Translations under genes and position numbers: made by a program
Assembly: GCF_014055005.1 (NCBI RefSeq)
Contig: NZ_CP059570.1
Coordinates: 2,046,001 to 2,110,000 of the forward strand
Length of the DNA stretch: 64,000 nucleotides
Source: Neisseria dentiae
GTDB taxonomy: Bacteria > Pseudomonadota > Gammaproteobacteria > Burkholderiales > Neisseriaceae
Reading direction: 5' to 3'
Notes under the pieces: generated by a model
The model's input: only the letters and a program-made list of their open reading frames with translations
Database searches by the model: none
What the model was told of the DNA's origin: nothing
In this document: positions 18,380 to 26,629 of the stretch, one piece after another
How the letters are laid out: each line of letters opens with the position of its first letter
How positions within the stretch are numbered: position 1 is the first letter of the stretch

Positions 18380-18531
18380 GTTTATCGGCTTAATAGAAAT
18401 TTGGCGAATTAAAAGACCAAAAAAACACTGCTATGAGGGTATGAAACGATTGTTCATATATATATAACTTATTTTGTTTTTAAGCGATAAAAAAGGATTG
18501 GAGAACCAACCCAAATATCCATTAAGCCCTT
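18380..18531 (+). pseudogene. 3' scrap of an IS256-like transposase and its element end
   Basis: Bases 18384-18450 repeat, with damage, the end of the transposase copy at 19540-19608 (GKFGELKTKK-type coding). Bases 18495-18531 repeat the element's outer end found at 19655-19682 (ACCAACCCAAATATCCATTAAG). This is therefore the tail of a second copy. Confidence 0.6.
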
Positions 18532-18976
18532 TTTTCATGATGGTGGTTAAACTTGCCTCGTAAAGAGCGGCTGTTTCTTTGATGACGTATTGTTTGTGGA
18601 TGATGTTGCCGTCCAGTTGGTTTATGAAAACCATAACGCCGAATGATCTGCCGAAATAAGTGGCGTCCATTATGATATTGGCAACAGGCTTAAGGGGTTT
18701 GTTGGTGATTAAGCTGCCTTGTTTGATGCGCCGGCGGATGGTTTTGGCACTGCATTGATAGCGTTTTGCGATTTGTGCACAGGTTTGTTTGAGGTGGATG
18801 TATTCGTACAGCAGATTGTCGTTATCGAGTGGTTTGGAAGTGGGAAGGAACTTTTGACAGGCAGAACATTTATATCTTTGCCGACCGTTTTTGCGGCCGT
18901 ATTTTATTAGGGTGTTTTGGTGACAAAACGGGCATTTTTTATGTTCATTGGCAAAAAATCGCTGAAAGCCTTGCAT
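18431..18976 (-). pseudogene. N-terminal half of an IS256-like (zinc-ribbon variant) transposase, inverted
   Basis: The open frame begins MQGFQRFFANEHKKCPFCH and carries a zinc ribbon (CPFC, then CSAC) followed by a helix-turn-helix-like segment and the first catalytic aspartate region IIMDATYFGRSFGVMVF. It ends where it meets the element end described at 18495-18531. The C-terminal half of the enzyme lies on the opposite strand at 19008-19608, so an internal inversion has split the gene. An upstream in-frame start at 19003 is possible. Confidence 0.65.
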
Positions 18977-19007
18977 GGTAATGCTTGCAGCGATTTTTAC
19001 CAACCAA

Positions 19008-19682
19008 AATGTCCCTTAAGCCGAAAAAAGGCATACACATTCAAAGCATTACCGCCGACGACTTCAAAGGCATTGCCCAGTTCTTTCCCGATATTCCCTT
19101 TCAACTATGCCAATTCCACCAGCAGCAAACCATACGCCGTTACCTGACCCGCAAACCGAAATCCGACACTGCGCGCACGTTAAAGAAGCTGGCGGACAGC
19201 ATTTTACATTGGAAGAAGCGGAGTTTAAAGCACAGTTAAACGATTGGTATGGCACCCATAAAAACTATAGTGAATTCAAATAAAAACTCCGAAATGAAAT
19301 AACTGCATTCAAACTTGCAATTGGGCGATATGCTAAAGAATCGTTTTACCCTACTTCGGCATTCTTATTTTAATCCACTATACTTAAATGAAGTCAGCTG
19401 CAATGAGGACGGCACACAAAAGTGGTACACCCATAAAAAATTAAGAAACGCCTATAACAGTTTGAAATGCAACCTGCCGTATTTATTTACTTCTGAACAA
19501 AATAAGGAATTGTGTATGCCGAACACGACCAATATGCTGGAAGGGAAATTTGGCGAATTGAAGACCAAAAAACGCTGCCATGCAGGCATGAATGAAGAGA
19601 CTAAATGATTGTTTATAGACAATTTCTTTGACATTTGAATGATAAAAAGAGTTGGAAAACCAACCCAAATGTCCATTAAGCC
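19008..19682 (+). pseudogene. C-terminal half of the same transposase family, frameshifted and split by a MITE
   Basis: 19008-19265 encodes PKKGIHIQSITADDFKG...FQLCQFHQQQTIRRYLT, and after a frameshift near 19205 continues TLEEAEFKAQLNDWYG. A 117-bp element (19266-19382) interrupts it. Beyond it, LNEVSCNEDGTQKWYTHKKL runs to the stop at 19606-19608, including NTTNMLEGKFGELKTKKR, the typical C-terminal region with the last acidic catalytic residue. The element's outer end is at 19655-19682. Not functional. Confidence 0.7.
19266..19382 (-). mobile_element. 117-bp MITE-like element, copy 1
   Basis: Begins TATAGTGAATTC and ends GAATCCACTATA-like (TTAATCCACTATA). The terminal repeats resemble Correia ends, but the core is unrelated to the Correia element at 14.6 kb. 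It is the reverse complement of the copies at 58082-58198 and 58381-58497 and splits a transposase coding frame. Confidence 0.8.
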
Positions 19683-20004
19683 TATTTTTCAGACGACCTT
19701 TCATCAAACTTAAAGCAAAACGACTTAAAAGATGTTGGAAAAGGTTGGTGTGGAAGGGTTGGGTAGTGGTGTGGGGCGGGGTGCTCTATATGCCAAACGG
19801 TTTTATTTTTTTTGCTGAAATGATTGTTTCGTGGTCTTTAAGTATTCTCAAGAACTACGTGGCTTCACCATTACTTTCAGCATTCTTGAGAGCTCTCAAA
19901 AATCTCAATAAAGAGTCCTCAGGCAAAAAACGAAAAGTGTAAACAATGCTAGGATCTCTACAGTTGAAGGTATTTCAGACGGCCTTTCGCTTCAACCCGC
20001 AGCA
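19683..20004. other. Intergenic, no gene seen
   Basis: The region between IS debris and the transglutaminase gene has no coding frame with recognisable content. An inverted uptake sequence (TTCAGACGGCCT) at 19975-19986 lies just beyond the end of the transglutaminase gene and may help terminate it. Confidence 0.4.
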
Positions 20005-21981
20005 TCACCCCCGCCGGCCGGTGCCGTAGCGTTTCGCCGTTCTGCGTGCGGCGGCAAACCAGCGTTTCTGTGTGCGCTGCGGCGGCCTTTCGGCGGCATA
20101 TAGCCAGTGTTCGTATTGTTGCAGCAGGCGCGACAAGGCCGGATCGGCGATGCCGTTTTCGTGCAGCATACGGTTGAGTTCGCCCGCGCTGACGGCGGCG
20201 GCGGTTTCATCGTCGTTACCCAAAACCGCGCTTTTAACCAGCGCAAAGCCTTCGTTGAGAAAATCGCGCTCGCGGTTGCGGCCGCGGAACCACCAGTGCG
20301 CCAGCGGCAGCAGGGCGGCGGCGAGGGCGGCGGGCAGCACCAGCAGCAGGGTTTGCCAGTTGAAACCGCCGAGGCCGATTCGGGCAAACAGGCTGTTTTG
20401 CTTGGTTTGGTCGTAGTTCACCACCCATTGCTGCCAGTAAAACTGCCCCGTATCGCGCCAGCGGGCAAACAGGCTGCCGCTGTCGGCCACCATGCCGCGC
20501 TCGTCGGCGGCGAGGGCTTGGCTGATGCCGCTTGCTGCGCGCACGGCCGACACGGCGGCGGTGGGGTCGACGCGCAGCCAAACCTGCTCCTGCGGCAGCC
20601 ACACTTCGGCCCAGGCGTGGGCGTCTTTGGCGCGAATCTGCCAAAAACCGGCCTGTTCGTTATAGTCGGCGCCCAGATAGCCGGTTACCACCCGCGCGGG
20701 CAGGCCGGCGGCGCGCATCATCACCACGAAGCTCTGGGCGTAATGTTCGCAGAAGCCGCGGCGGGTGCGGAACATAAATTCGTCGATGCCGTCGCGCCCG
20801 GCCGTGCGCGGCGGTTGCAGGGTGTAGGCGAAGTTTTGGCGGCGGTAGTGTTCGAGCACTTTGCCGACAAACTGGCGCGGGGTGGCCGACTGCTGCGCCA
20901 GCGTTTCGGCCAGGCGGCGGGTTTGCGGGTTGCCGCCTGGCAGGCGGGTGTAGAAGTTTTGCCCGCCGGCATCAAGGGCATGCGGCAGGGTGTCGCTCAG
21001 CGACGCTTGCAGGCTGAGGCGGCGCAAACCTTCGCGGCTGCGGCTTGCGCGTATGGTCTGCCCCAATCTTTTCTCCACGCCCGCCGGCAGCTCTGCCGCA
21101 GGGTAGTCCAATGCGGGTAAAACGCCGTTTTGGTCGCGGATAATCATCTGGTAGGCAACGGTGCGTTCGGGCGCGGCGGCGGTGCGGGCTTCGTCGATAT
21201 AGTTGCCGTTAAACGCCTGCCAGCGCGTGCCGTCGAATTCGCCCATGATGATGGCGCGCCAGTATAAATCGCTGCGCTGCGGCTTGAGGCCGTCTGAAAA
21301 AGTTATGTTGGCCACCCATTCGTCGCTCTGCACCAGATTGCTGATGCTGCCCGGCTCCATGGTGTCTGACAAGCCTGTCTTGGCCTGCTGCGTCTGCTGC
21401 GGAATCCGCCACAAGGGTTCGTTCAGGCGCGGCACCGCCACGAACAGCACCACCGTCAGCGGCAGGGTGAGCAGCAGCGCCTGCGCGCTGCGTTTGAAGG
21501 CTTCCCTGCCGCCCAATCCGCACAATACGGCGAAACATATGCTGACGGCCGCCAGCGCCAGCAGCAGCCACACGCCGATAAACAGGCTCTGGTTGAGCAG
21601 CACCGACGACCCGATTAAAAACAGCATGGCCAGCAGCAGCACCTGCCAATCACGCTGGCTGTTGCCTTCGAACGCTTTGAGCATCACCAGCAACAGCAGA
21701 AACGCCACCCCGCCTTCGCGCCCGAACACCGTGCCGAGCTGCTGCCACACCAGCAGCCCCGCCACCGCCGCCAGCAACAGCAGCGCGGCTTTCGGCACGC
21801 GGCCGATGCCGGCTTTCAGCAGGGCCAGCCGCAGCAGCCACAAGCCGCCGAACACCGCCGTAACCGCGGCGGGCAGCGATGCGGCCAACGGCAGCGCCGT
21901 CCACAGCAAAGCCAGCAGCACGGCAAACGCCACCGTGCGCGGCGGCGGCTGTTGCAGGAAAGAAGGATTGGGAATCAGCAT
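20005..21981 (-). CDS. TgpA-type membrane transglutaminase-like protein (DUF3488 plus transglutaminase domain)
   Basis: 658 residues. The first 190 residues hold several hydrophobic helices (DUF3488/TgpA type). A periplasmic transglutaminase/cysteine-protease-like domain follows with a complete triad: Cys411 in RGFCEHYAQSF, His455 in DAHAWAEVW and Asp472 in RVDPTAAVS. A further membrane helix lies at about 555-575, before a basic C-terminal tail. The start at 21981 (MLIPNPSFLQQ) is chosen because the upstream frame codes for an uptake sequence. It is the last gene of a moxR-DUF58-tgpA operon, a widespread arrangement thought to act in envelope protein maturation or protection. The Pseudomonas homologue is essential, but its substrate is unsettled. 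Confidence 0.85.
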   Translation of the reverse strand: MLIPNPSFLQQPPPRTVAFAVLLALLWTALPLAASLPAAVTAVFGGLWLLRLALLKAGIGRVPKAALLLLAAVAGLLVWQQLGTVFGREGGVAFLLLLVMLKAFEGNSQRDWQVLLLAMLFLIGSSVLLNQSLFIGVWLLLALAAVSICFAVLCGLGGREAFKRSAQALLLTLPLTVVLFVAVPRLNEPLWRIPQQTQQAKTGLSDTMEPGSISNLVQSDEWVANITFSDGLKPQRSDLYWRAIIMGEFDGTRWQAFNGNYIDEARTAAAPERTVAYQMIIRDQNGVLPALDYPAAELPAGVEKRLGQTIRASRSREGLRRLSLQASLSDTLPHALDAGGQNFYTRLPGGNPQTRRLAETLAQQSATPRQFVGKVLEHYRRQNFAYTLQPPRTAGRDGIDEFMFRTRRGFCEHYAQSFVVMMRAAGLPARVVTGYLGADYNEQAGFWQIRAKDAHAWAEVWLPQEQVWLRVDPTAAVSAVRAASGISQALAADERGMVADSGSLFARWRDTGQFYWQQWVVNYDQTKQNSLFARIGLGGFNWQTLLLVLPAALAAALLPLAHWWFRGRNRERDFLNEGFALVKSAVLGNDDETAAAVSAGELNRMLHENGIADPALSRLLQQYEHWLYAAERPPQRTQKRWFAAARRTAKRYGTGRRG

Positions 21982-22017
21982 AATGTTATGGATGAATAGT
22001 TTTTTCAGACGGCCTGA

Positions 22018-22224
22018 AACCTTTGCAAGACCCAAAAAAGTTTATTTGCCGTCATTAGCTTCGCAAGTCCGCTGCGCTACCCCGCGCAGGCGGGAATCCA
22101 GACGCTTGGCATCCAAGTATTTGTTTAATCAATACTTAAAATTTTCTATCTGGATTCCCGCCTGCGCGGGAATGACGAAATCAAACATTTCAGACGGCCT
22201 GAAGACAGCTTTGCAAAGGTCTCA
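22018..22224. repeat. Neisserial intergenic mosaic module between DUF58 and transglutaminase genes
   Basis: Bounded by CCTTTGCAAG and TTTGCAAAGGTCTC. Inside are CGTCATTAGCTTCGCAAGTC, two dRS3-like 20-mers (GCAGGCGGGAATCC and GATTCCCGCCTGCGCGGGAAT) around an AT-rich spacer, and an inverted uptake sequence at 22189-22200. It interrupts what would otherwise be a tight operon. Confidence 0.75.
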
Positions 22225-22263
22225 GCCTCAATGAGTTTTGCAAGGGTTTCATACCGCTTGCCG

Positions 22264-23211
22264 CTACCACAATGCCAGCGCCGTCAGACAGATTTCCCGC
22301 TGCCCGTGCTGCGGTGCAATCAGCCGCTGCGGCAGCTCCAGCGAATACGGCAGGCCGCGGCGTTCGGCTTCGAGCACGCGGAAACACAACAAGCCCGCCA
22401 AACGGTCTTTATCGGTGCCGGCGGGGTAGTCTGCATAAGAAATAACGGTGTTGCGGGCGGCGTGTTGCGGCTCTTCAAAGCGTTTGTCGAGCATTTCGCC
22501 GGTTTTGGCATAGGTTTTCCAGGCAACGTGCTGCAACGACGCGCCCTGCCGGTGCGCCTGCAAATAAGCCAAATCATCGCCGCCCTGCGCGGGCGGGCGT
22601 TGCCGGTCGGTTTCGCCGCTGCGGGCGGGCATATCGGGCAAATCGTGGGGAACGGGCGCAGGAAACACCACCGCTTCGCCCGGCCAGCGCCACACGCACT
22701 GCACCATGCTCACGCCGAACGGCGCCACCGAAGCGGCGCGCAACGGCGGTATGCGCAGATAACCGCGCATCACGGCGGGGATACGCCATTGGAAAACAGG
22801 CAGGCCGTCCGAACCGATATGCCACGCCCGCCACAATTTCGCCGGCGGCGTGCGCGGGTTAGCAAAATCGTTTTCGCTGCACAGCCACAGCCAGCGGCCG
22901 CGGGTGTTGCCGGCGGCGGCCAGCTCCAGCACGGCATAGCCGCCGGCAAACACTTCTGCAGGCATATCCGCCGTTATCTGCAAAGCCGAGAGCTGGCGCA
23001 GGTTGAGCAGCACCGACACCAGCAAAAAGCCCGCCAGCCAGAAAGCGGCGGCATAAGCCAGATTCACCTGATAGTTCAGCCCCACCAGCCACAGCAGCAC
23101 CACCGTTACCGCCAGCCCCACGCCCAAACGGGTGGGGCGGCAATGCAGGGCGGCCACAGAAGCGGTTTCGCCCTGCGCGGCATTCAGACGGCGTTTACGC
23201 AACGGCAACAT
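22264..23211 (-). CDS. DUF58 domain protein
   Basis: 315 residues. Two hydrophobic helices near the N-terminus (GVGLAVTVVLLWLVGLN, then AYAAAFWLAGFLLVSVLL) anchor it, followed by a soluble region with the DUF58 core (GDDLAYLQAHRQGASLQHV AWKTYAKTG, where the W-K-x-x-A pattern is characteristic). DUF58 proteins pair with MoxR ATPases. Its start overlaps the end of the moxR-like gene by 17 bases, implying coupled translation. Confidence 0.85.
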   Translation of the reverse strand: MLPLRKRRLNAAQGETASVAALHCRPTRLGVGLAVTVVLLWLVGLNYQVNLAYAAAFWLAGFLLVSVLLNLRQLSALQITADMPAEVFAGGYAVLELAAAGNTRGRWLWLCSENDFANPRTPPAKLWRAWHIGSDGLPVFQWRIPAVMRGYLRIPPLRAASVAPFGVSMVQCVWRWPGEAVVFPAPVPHDLPDMPARSGETDRQRPPAQGGDDLAYLQAHRQGASLQHVAWKTYAKTGEMLDKRFEEPQHAARNTVISYADYPAGTDKDRLAGLLCFRVLEAERRGLPYSLELPQRLIAPQHGQREICLTALALW

Positions 23212-24106
23212 GGTCGAGCATATCCGCCAGAATCTGCGTACTGGTCAAGCCCTGCTGCACGGGTTGCAGTCGGTGGTTGGCCACCGGCACCCACACGGCT
23301 TTCACGTCTTCGGGCAGCACGTGCGGCCTGCCCAGCATAAATGCCCGCGCTTTGGCCGCGGCCACTACCGCCAAACCCGCGCGCGGGCTTAAGCCGAGCA
23401 CGAAACGGCCGGGCTGGCGCGTGGCCTGCACGAGCCGGTAAACATAATCGGCGGCGGCCTGCGAAAATTTCACCTGCGCGGCCTGCCGCTGCCATTGCGC
23501 GAGCGTTGCGGCGTCGCAAACGGCCTGCAAAGCGGGCAGGTTGCGGCGGCCGCCGCCTTCTGCATACAGCCGTTTTTCGGCGTCGGCGGCGGGGTAGCCC
23601 ATACTCAGGCGCATCATAAAGCGGTCGAGTTGCGATTCGGGAAGGGGGAAGGTGCCGAGCTGCTCGGCGGGATTTTGGGTGGCCATCACGATAAACGGCT
23701 CGGGCAGGGCGTAGGTTTGCCCGTCCACCGACACCTGCCGCTCCTCCATCGCTTCGAGCAGCGCGGATTGCAGTTTGGGCGAGGCGCGGTTGATTTCGTC
23801 GGCCAATAAGAAGGCGTGGAACACGGGGCCGGGGTGGAACTCGAACCGGCCTTCGTTGGGGCGGTAAACGTTGATGCCCAACAGGTCGGAAGGCAGCATA
23901 TCGTTGGTGAACTGCACGCGGCGGTAATCCAGCCCCAACACCGCCGCCACGCCGTGCGAGAGCGTGGTTTTGCCCACGCCCGGCACGTCTTCGAGCAAAA
24001 CGTGGCCGCCGGCGAGCACGGCGGTAAACAGTTGCTGCAAAACGTTTTCTTTCCCCAAAATCAGCGTGTTGAGCTGTTGCAGTGCGTGTTGTATGTCGGT
24101 ATTCAT
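23195..24106 (-). CDS. MoxR-family AAA+ ATPase
   Basis: 303 residues. Walker A is GVGKTTLSH (near residue 44), Walker B and the following MoxR signature are LLADEINRASPKLQSALLEAM, sensor 1 is MATQNPAEQLGT, and the C-terminal lid carries SPRAGLAVVAAAK. MoxR ATPases act as chaperones, typically for a VWA or DUF58 partner encoded next door. First gene of the operon with the DUF58 and transglutaminase genes. Confidence 0.92.
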   Translation of the reverse strand: MNTDIQHALQQLNTLILGKENVLQQLFTAVLAGGHVLLEDVPGVGKTTLSHGVAAVLGLDYRRVQFTNDMLPSDLLGINVYRPNEGRFEFHPGPVFHAFLLADEINRASPKLQSALLEAMEERQVSVDGQTYALPEPFIVMATQNPAEQLGTFPLPESQLDRFMMRLSMGYPAADAEKRLYAEGGGRRNLPALQAVCDAATLAQWQRQAAQVKFSQAAADYVYRLVQATRQPGRFVLGLSPRAGLAVVAAAKARAFMLGRPHVLPEDVKAVWVPVANHRLQPVQQGLTSTQILADMLDHVAVA

Positions 24107-24137
24107 TATGATGTTTTTAAAAGTATTGCGGTCAATT

Positions 24138-24169
24138 CAGGCCGTCTGAAAGCGTTTTCAGACGGCCTG
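24138..24169. terminator. Uptake-sequence hairpin in a divergent gap
   Basis: CAGGCCGTCTGAAA and its exact inverse lie between the divergent moxR-like and tsaB starts. Since neither gene ends here, it may be an uptake signal only, or an insulator between the two promoters. Confidence 0.5.
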
Positions 24170-24375
24170 TGCGCTTGTTTGATGCTGCGGCATTTTAACA
24201 CAACCCTACACAACCCTTACATTACCACCTGAAAAACAATCAACACGAAGATTATTCTGTATCAAAATTACCTATTCCTGCCGCAATGCGTTTCAGACGG
24301 CCTTGTGCAAAGGCCGCGATAAGTTTCGCCCTCCTCGGGTATAATGCCCTTCCGACCAACCCCGATTTTTCCGCC

Positions 24376-25050
24376 ATGCAAGCCGATTTTTCCCGCCCCG
24401 TTTTAGCCATCGACACCAGCACGTCGTTTCTGTCGCTGGCCCTGCGCGCGAGCGGGCAAACGTTTGCTTTCCACGAAGACGCGGGCAACCGCCAATCCGC
24501 CCTGATTCTGCCGCAAATCGGCGCCATGCTGGCCGAAGCGGGCATCACGGCGGCCGACTTGGGCGCGGTGGTGTATGCGCAAGGCCCGGGCGCATTTACC
24601 GGCCTGCGCATCGGCGCGGGTGTGGCGCAGGGTTTGGCGGCTCCGTTCAACCTGCCGCTCGTCGGCGTGCCGTGTTTGGACGCGGTGGCCTGCCAAATCA
24701 GCGCGCCGTGCGTGCTGGCGGCCACCGATGCGCGCATGGGCGAGGTGTTTTACGCCTGGTTCGACACCGAAAACCACCGCCGCCTGAGCGATTACCAAGT
24801 AGGCCAAGCAGCGGATATCGTGCCGCCCGCAGGCTGTGCCGAACCGCAGGGCATAGGCAATGCGTTTGCGCTCGGCGACAAACCGCCGTTTAACGGCACG
24901 GCGCAGATGCCCGCCGCCGCAAACTATCTGGATTTGGCCGCCGGCGGGCGCTACCCCGCCACCGATGCCGCCCATGCGGGTTTGCTGTATGTACGCAACA
25001 AAATCGCGCTCACCGCCAAAGAGCAGGCCGAACGGAAAGGTGCGCCGTGA
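24376..25050 (+). CDS. tsaB: tRNA threonylcarbamoyladenosine biosynthesis protein TsaB
   Basis: 224 residues. TsaB partners TsaD in making t6A at position 37 of ANN-decoding tRNAs. Typical features are the ASKHA fold opening LAIDTSTSFLSLAL, then GAVVYAQGPGAFTGLRIG and VGVPCLDAVA. The start at 24376 is chosen over an upstream in-frame ATG because the conserved fold begins at once. It overlaps rimI by four bases (GTGA), a coupled arrangement common in proteobacteria. Confidence 0.92.
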   Translation: MQADFSRPVLAIDTSTSFLSLALRASGQTFAFHEDAGNRQSALILPQIGAMLAEAGITAADLGAVVYAQGPGAFTGLRIGAGVAQGLAAPFNLPLVGVPCLDAVACQISAPCVLAATDARMGEVFYAWFDTENHRRLSDYQVGQAADIVPPAGCAEPQGIGNAFALGDKPPFNGTAQMPAAANYLDLAAGGRYPATDAAHAGLLYVRNKIALTAKEQAERKGAP

Positions 25051-25493
25051 TTATCCGCCCCGCCCTGCCCGCAGACTGCCCCGCGCTGGCCGCGCTTGAT
25101 GCGCAATGCAACCCGTCGCCGTGGTCGGCCGCACAGTTTCAGACGGCCTTAAACAACCGTTTCGACAGCGTAACCGTTTTGGCCGAAGCCGACGGCACCA
25201 TCGGCGGATTTGCCGTGTGGCAGACCCTGTGCGGCGAATCGGAGCTGCACCTGATCGCCACCGCCCCCGCCCGCCGCCGCGCCGGTTTGGCTTCGCAACT
25301 GATGGCGGCATGGTTTCAGACGGCCTCGGCACAGCGCGCCGAACGCTTATTTTTAGAAGTGCGCGCCACCAACCTGGCCGCGCAGGCGCTCTACCGCAAA
25401 CACGGCTTTACCGAATGCGGCCGCCGCAAAGCCTATTACCCGCTGCCCGACGGCGGCAGGGAAGATGCTGTTTTAATGGAGAAATCATGTTAA
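25047..25493 (+). CDS. rimI: Ribosomal protein S18 alanine N-acetyltransferase
   Basis: 148 residues of the GNAT fold, starting at GTG within the tsaB stop. RimI signatures include CNPSPWSAAQF near the N-terminus, APARRRAGLASQLM (the acetyl-CoA loop), ATNLAAQALYRKHGF and the C-terminal RKAYYPLPDGGREDAVLM. Two in-frame uptake sequences encode FQTA (25138 and 25316 regions). It acetylates the N-terminus of S18 in E. coli. The stop overlaps the start of the next gene. Confidence 0.92.
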   Translation: MIIRPALPADCPALAALDAQCNPSPWSAAQFQTALNNRFDSVTVLAEADGTIGGFAVWQTLCGESELHLIATAPARRRAGLASQLMAAWFQTASAQRAERLFLEVRATNLAAQALYRKHGFTECGRRKAYYPLPDGGREDAVLMEKSC

Positions 25494-26296
25494 GCAGCCG
25501 TTATCTGCATTTACACGAAGCGCTGGGTTTGGGGCCGATGTGGCTGAACCGGGGCGCGAAAGTGCTGCCTGCCGAAACCGCCGCCGCGCACGCCCCGCAA
25601 GCCGCGCCCCAAACGCCGCCGCAAACCACTGCCGCGCTGCAACCCGCAGCCCGCACGCCTGCCGCCGCAACCGCGCGCTTGGCAGCGATGGCTGCCGTCA
25701 ACCCCGCCGCCAAAGTTTCAGACGGCCATTCCGCACACAACAGGCCGTCTGAAAATATTCCGCCCGCGCCTGCCGAAAGGCCGTCTGAAAACACAAACGC
25801 CGCCGCCCGAACGGCTGCCGACCCCGCCGCACTGGCCGCCATACAGCCCGCCGCCGTGATGGTGGTCAGCATCTGCCCCGCCCCCGAAGACAGCGCAACC
25901 GGCAAACTGTTCAGCGGCAGCGCGGGCGTGCTGCTCGACAATATGCTCGCCGCCATCGGCCTGCAAGCGGCCGATGCCCACAAAACCAGCTGGGTAAAAG
26001 CCGCCGCCGCGTTCACCCCCGAGCCGCCGCCCGAACAAGTGGCCGCCGCGCTGCCGCAGATGCAGGCCGAGCTTGCCGCGTCGCAGGCGCAGGCGGTGCT
26101 GTTTTTGGGGCAGGTGTTCGCGCAGCCGCACTACGCCGACACCATCGCGCAACTGTGCGGCGGCATACCCGCGTTCACCGTTCCCCACCCCGCCCGCCTG
26201 CTGCGGCAGCCGCAACTGAAAAAACAGGCATGGGAAGAGCTGAAAAAACTGCGCGACACCCTGCCGCCCCGCACCGGCACAAGCACGCAGCCGTAA
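25487..26296 (+). CDS. Uracil-DNA glycosylase-like protein with a degenerate active-site motif
   Basis: 269 residues starting at an ATG inside the rimI stop region. Residues about 1-110 are Ala/Pro-rich and low in complexity, and include segments encoded by uptake sequences. Residues 120-260 resemble family 4/5 uracil-DNA glycosylases: SATGKLFSGSAGVLLDNMLAA, AVLFLGQVFA and FTVPHPARLLRQPQLKKQAW. The usual first motif GEAPG is replaced by SICPAPED, so catalytic activity is uncertain. The tsaB-rimI-UDG-like order is conserved in related bacteria. Confidence 0.7.
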   Translation: MLSSRYLHLHEALGLGPMWLNRGAKVLPAETAAAHAPQAAPQTPPQTTAALQPAARTPAAATARLAAMAAVNPAAKVSDGHSAHNRPSENIPPAPAERPSENTNAAARTAADPAALAAIQPAAVMVVSICPAPEDSATGKLFSGSAGVLLDNMLAAIGLQAADAHKTSWVKAAAAFTPEPPPEQVAAALPQMQAELAASQAQAVLFLGQVFAQPHYADTIAQLCGGIPAFTVPHPARLLRQPQLKKQAWEELKKLRDTLPPRTGTSTQP

Positions 26297-26629
26297 AAAA
26301 CCACAATTCTGCAACACAAGCCATAGGGAGTGTAGTCAGAATGCTTGCGAAGCGGTTTTTTGAGGAAAAATCCGCAGATGCCAGGCAAAAAGCGCAGCAA
26401 GATTGGACATCTTGCGAGCATTTTAAACGCCGCAGATGCAGATTTTGACCAAAAACACCGCCGCAACGCGGCCGACTACACTCCCTACAGGCCGTCTGAA
26501 AAATACAACCGTTTTCAGACGGCCTGTTACGGCAGGCTGTTTAAAAAAACAATTTCGGCATAATATCTTCAGTCAAACCAAACAACACACAGCCGCCCCG
26601 CCGCCACCCACCCGCAAGGAGGCCACGCC
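26297..26629. other. Intergenic region with uptake-sequence terminator
   Basis: Contains a hairpin at 26487-26527 (ACAGGCCGTCTGAAAA and its inverse) that probably ends the tsaB operon. The bases before it, including a repeat of GACTACACTCCCTA / TAGGGAGTGTAGTC around 26325 and 26473 that brackets about 150 bases, show no gene. Confidence 0.5.
26487..26527 (+). terminator. Uptake-sequence hairpin terminator
   Basis: A perfect 16-base stem, about 190 bases after the UDG-like gene and about 100 bases before the Pat-like gene. Confidence 0.6.

Noticed and set aside
18431..18476. Extended C-terminus of the inverted transposase half as real protein
   Set aside because: The last residues come from read-through into the end of another element copy.
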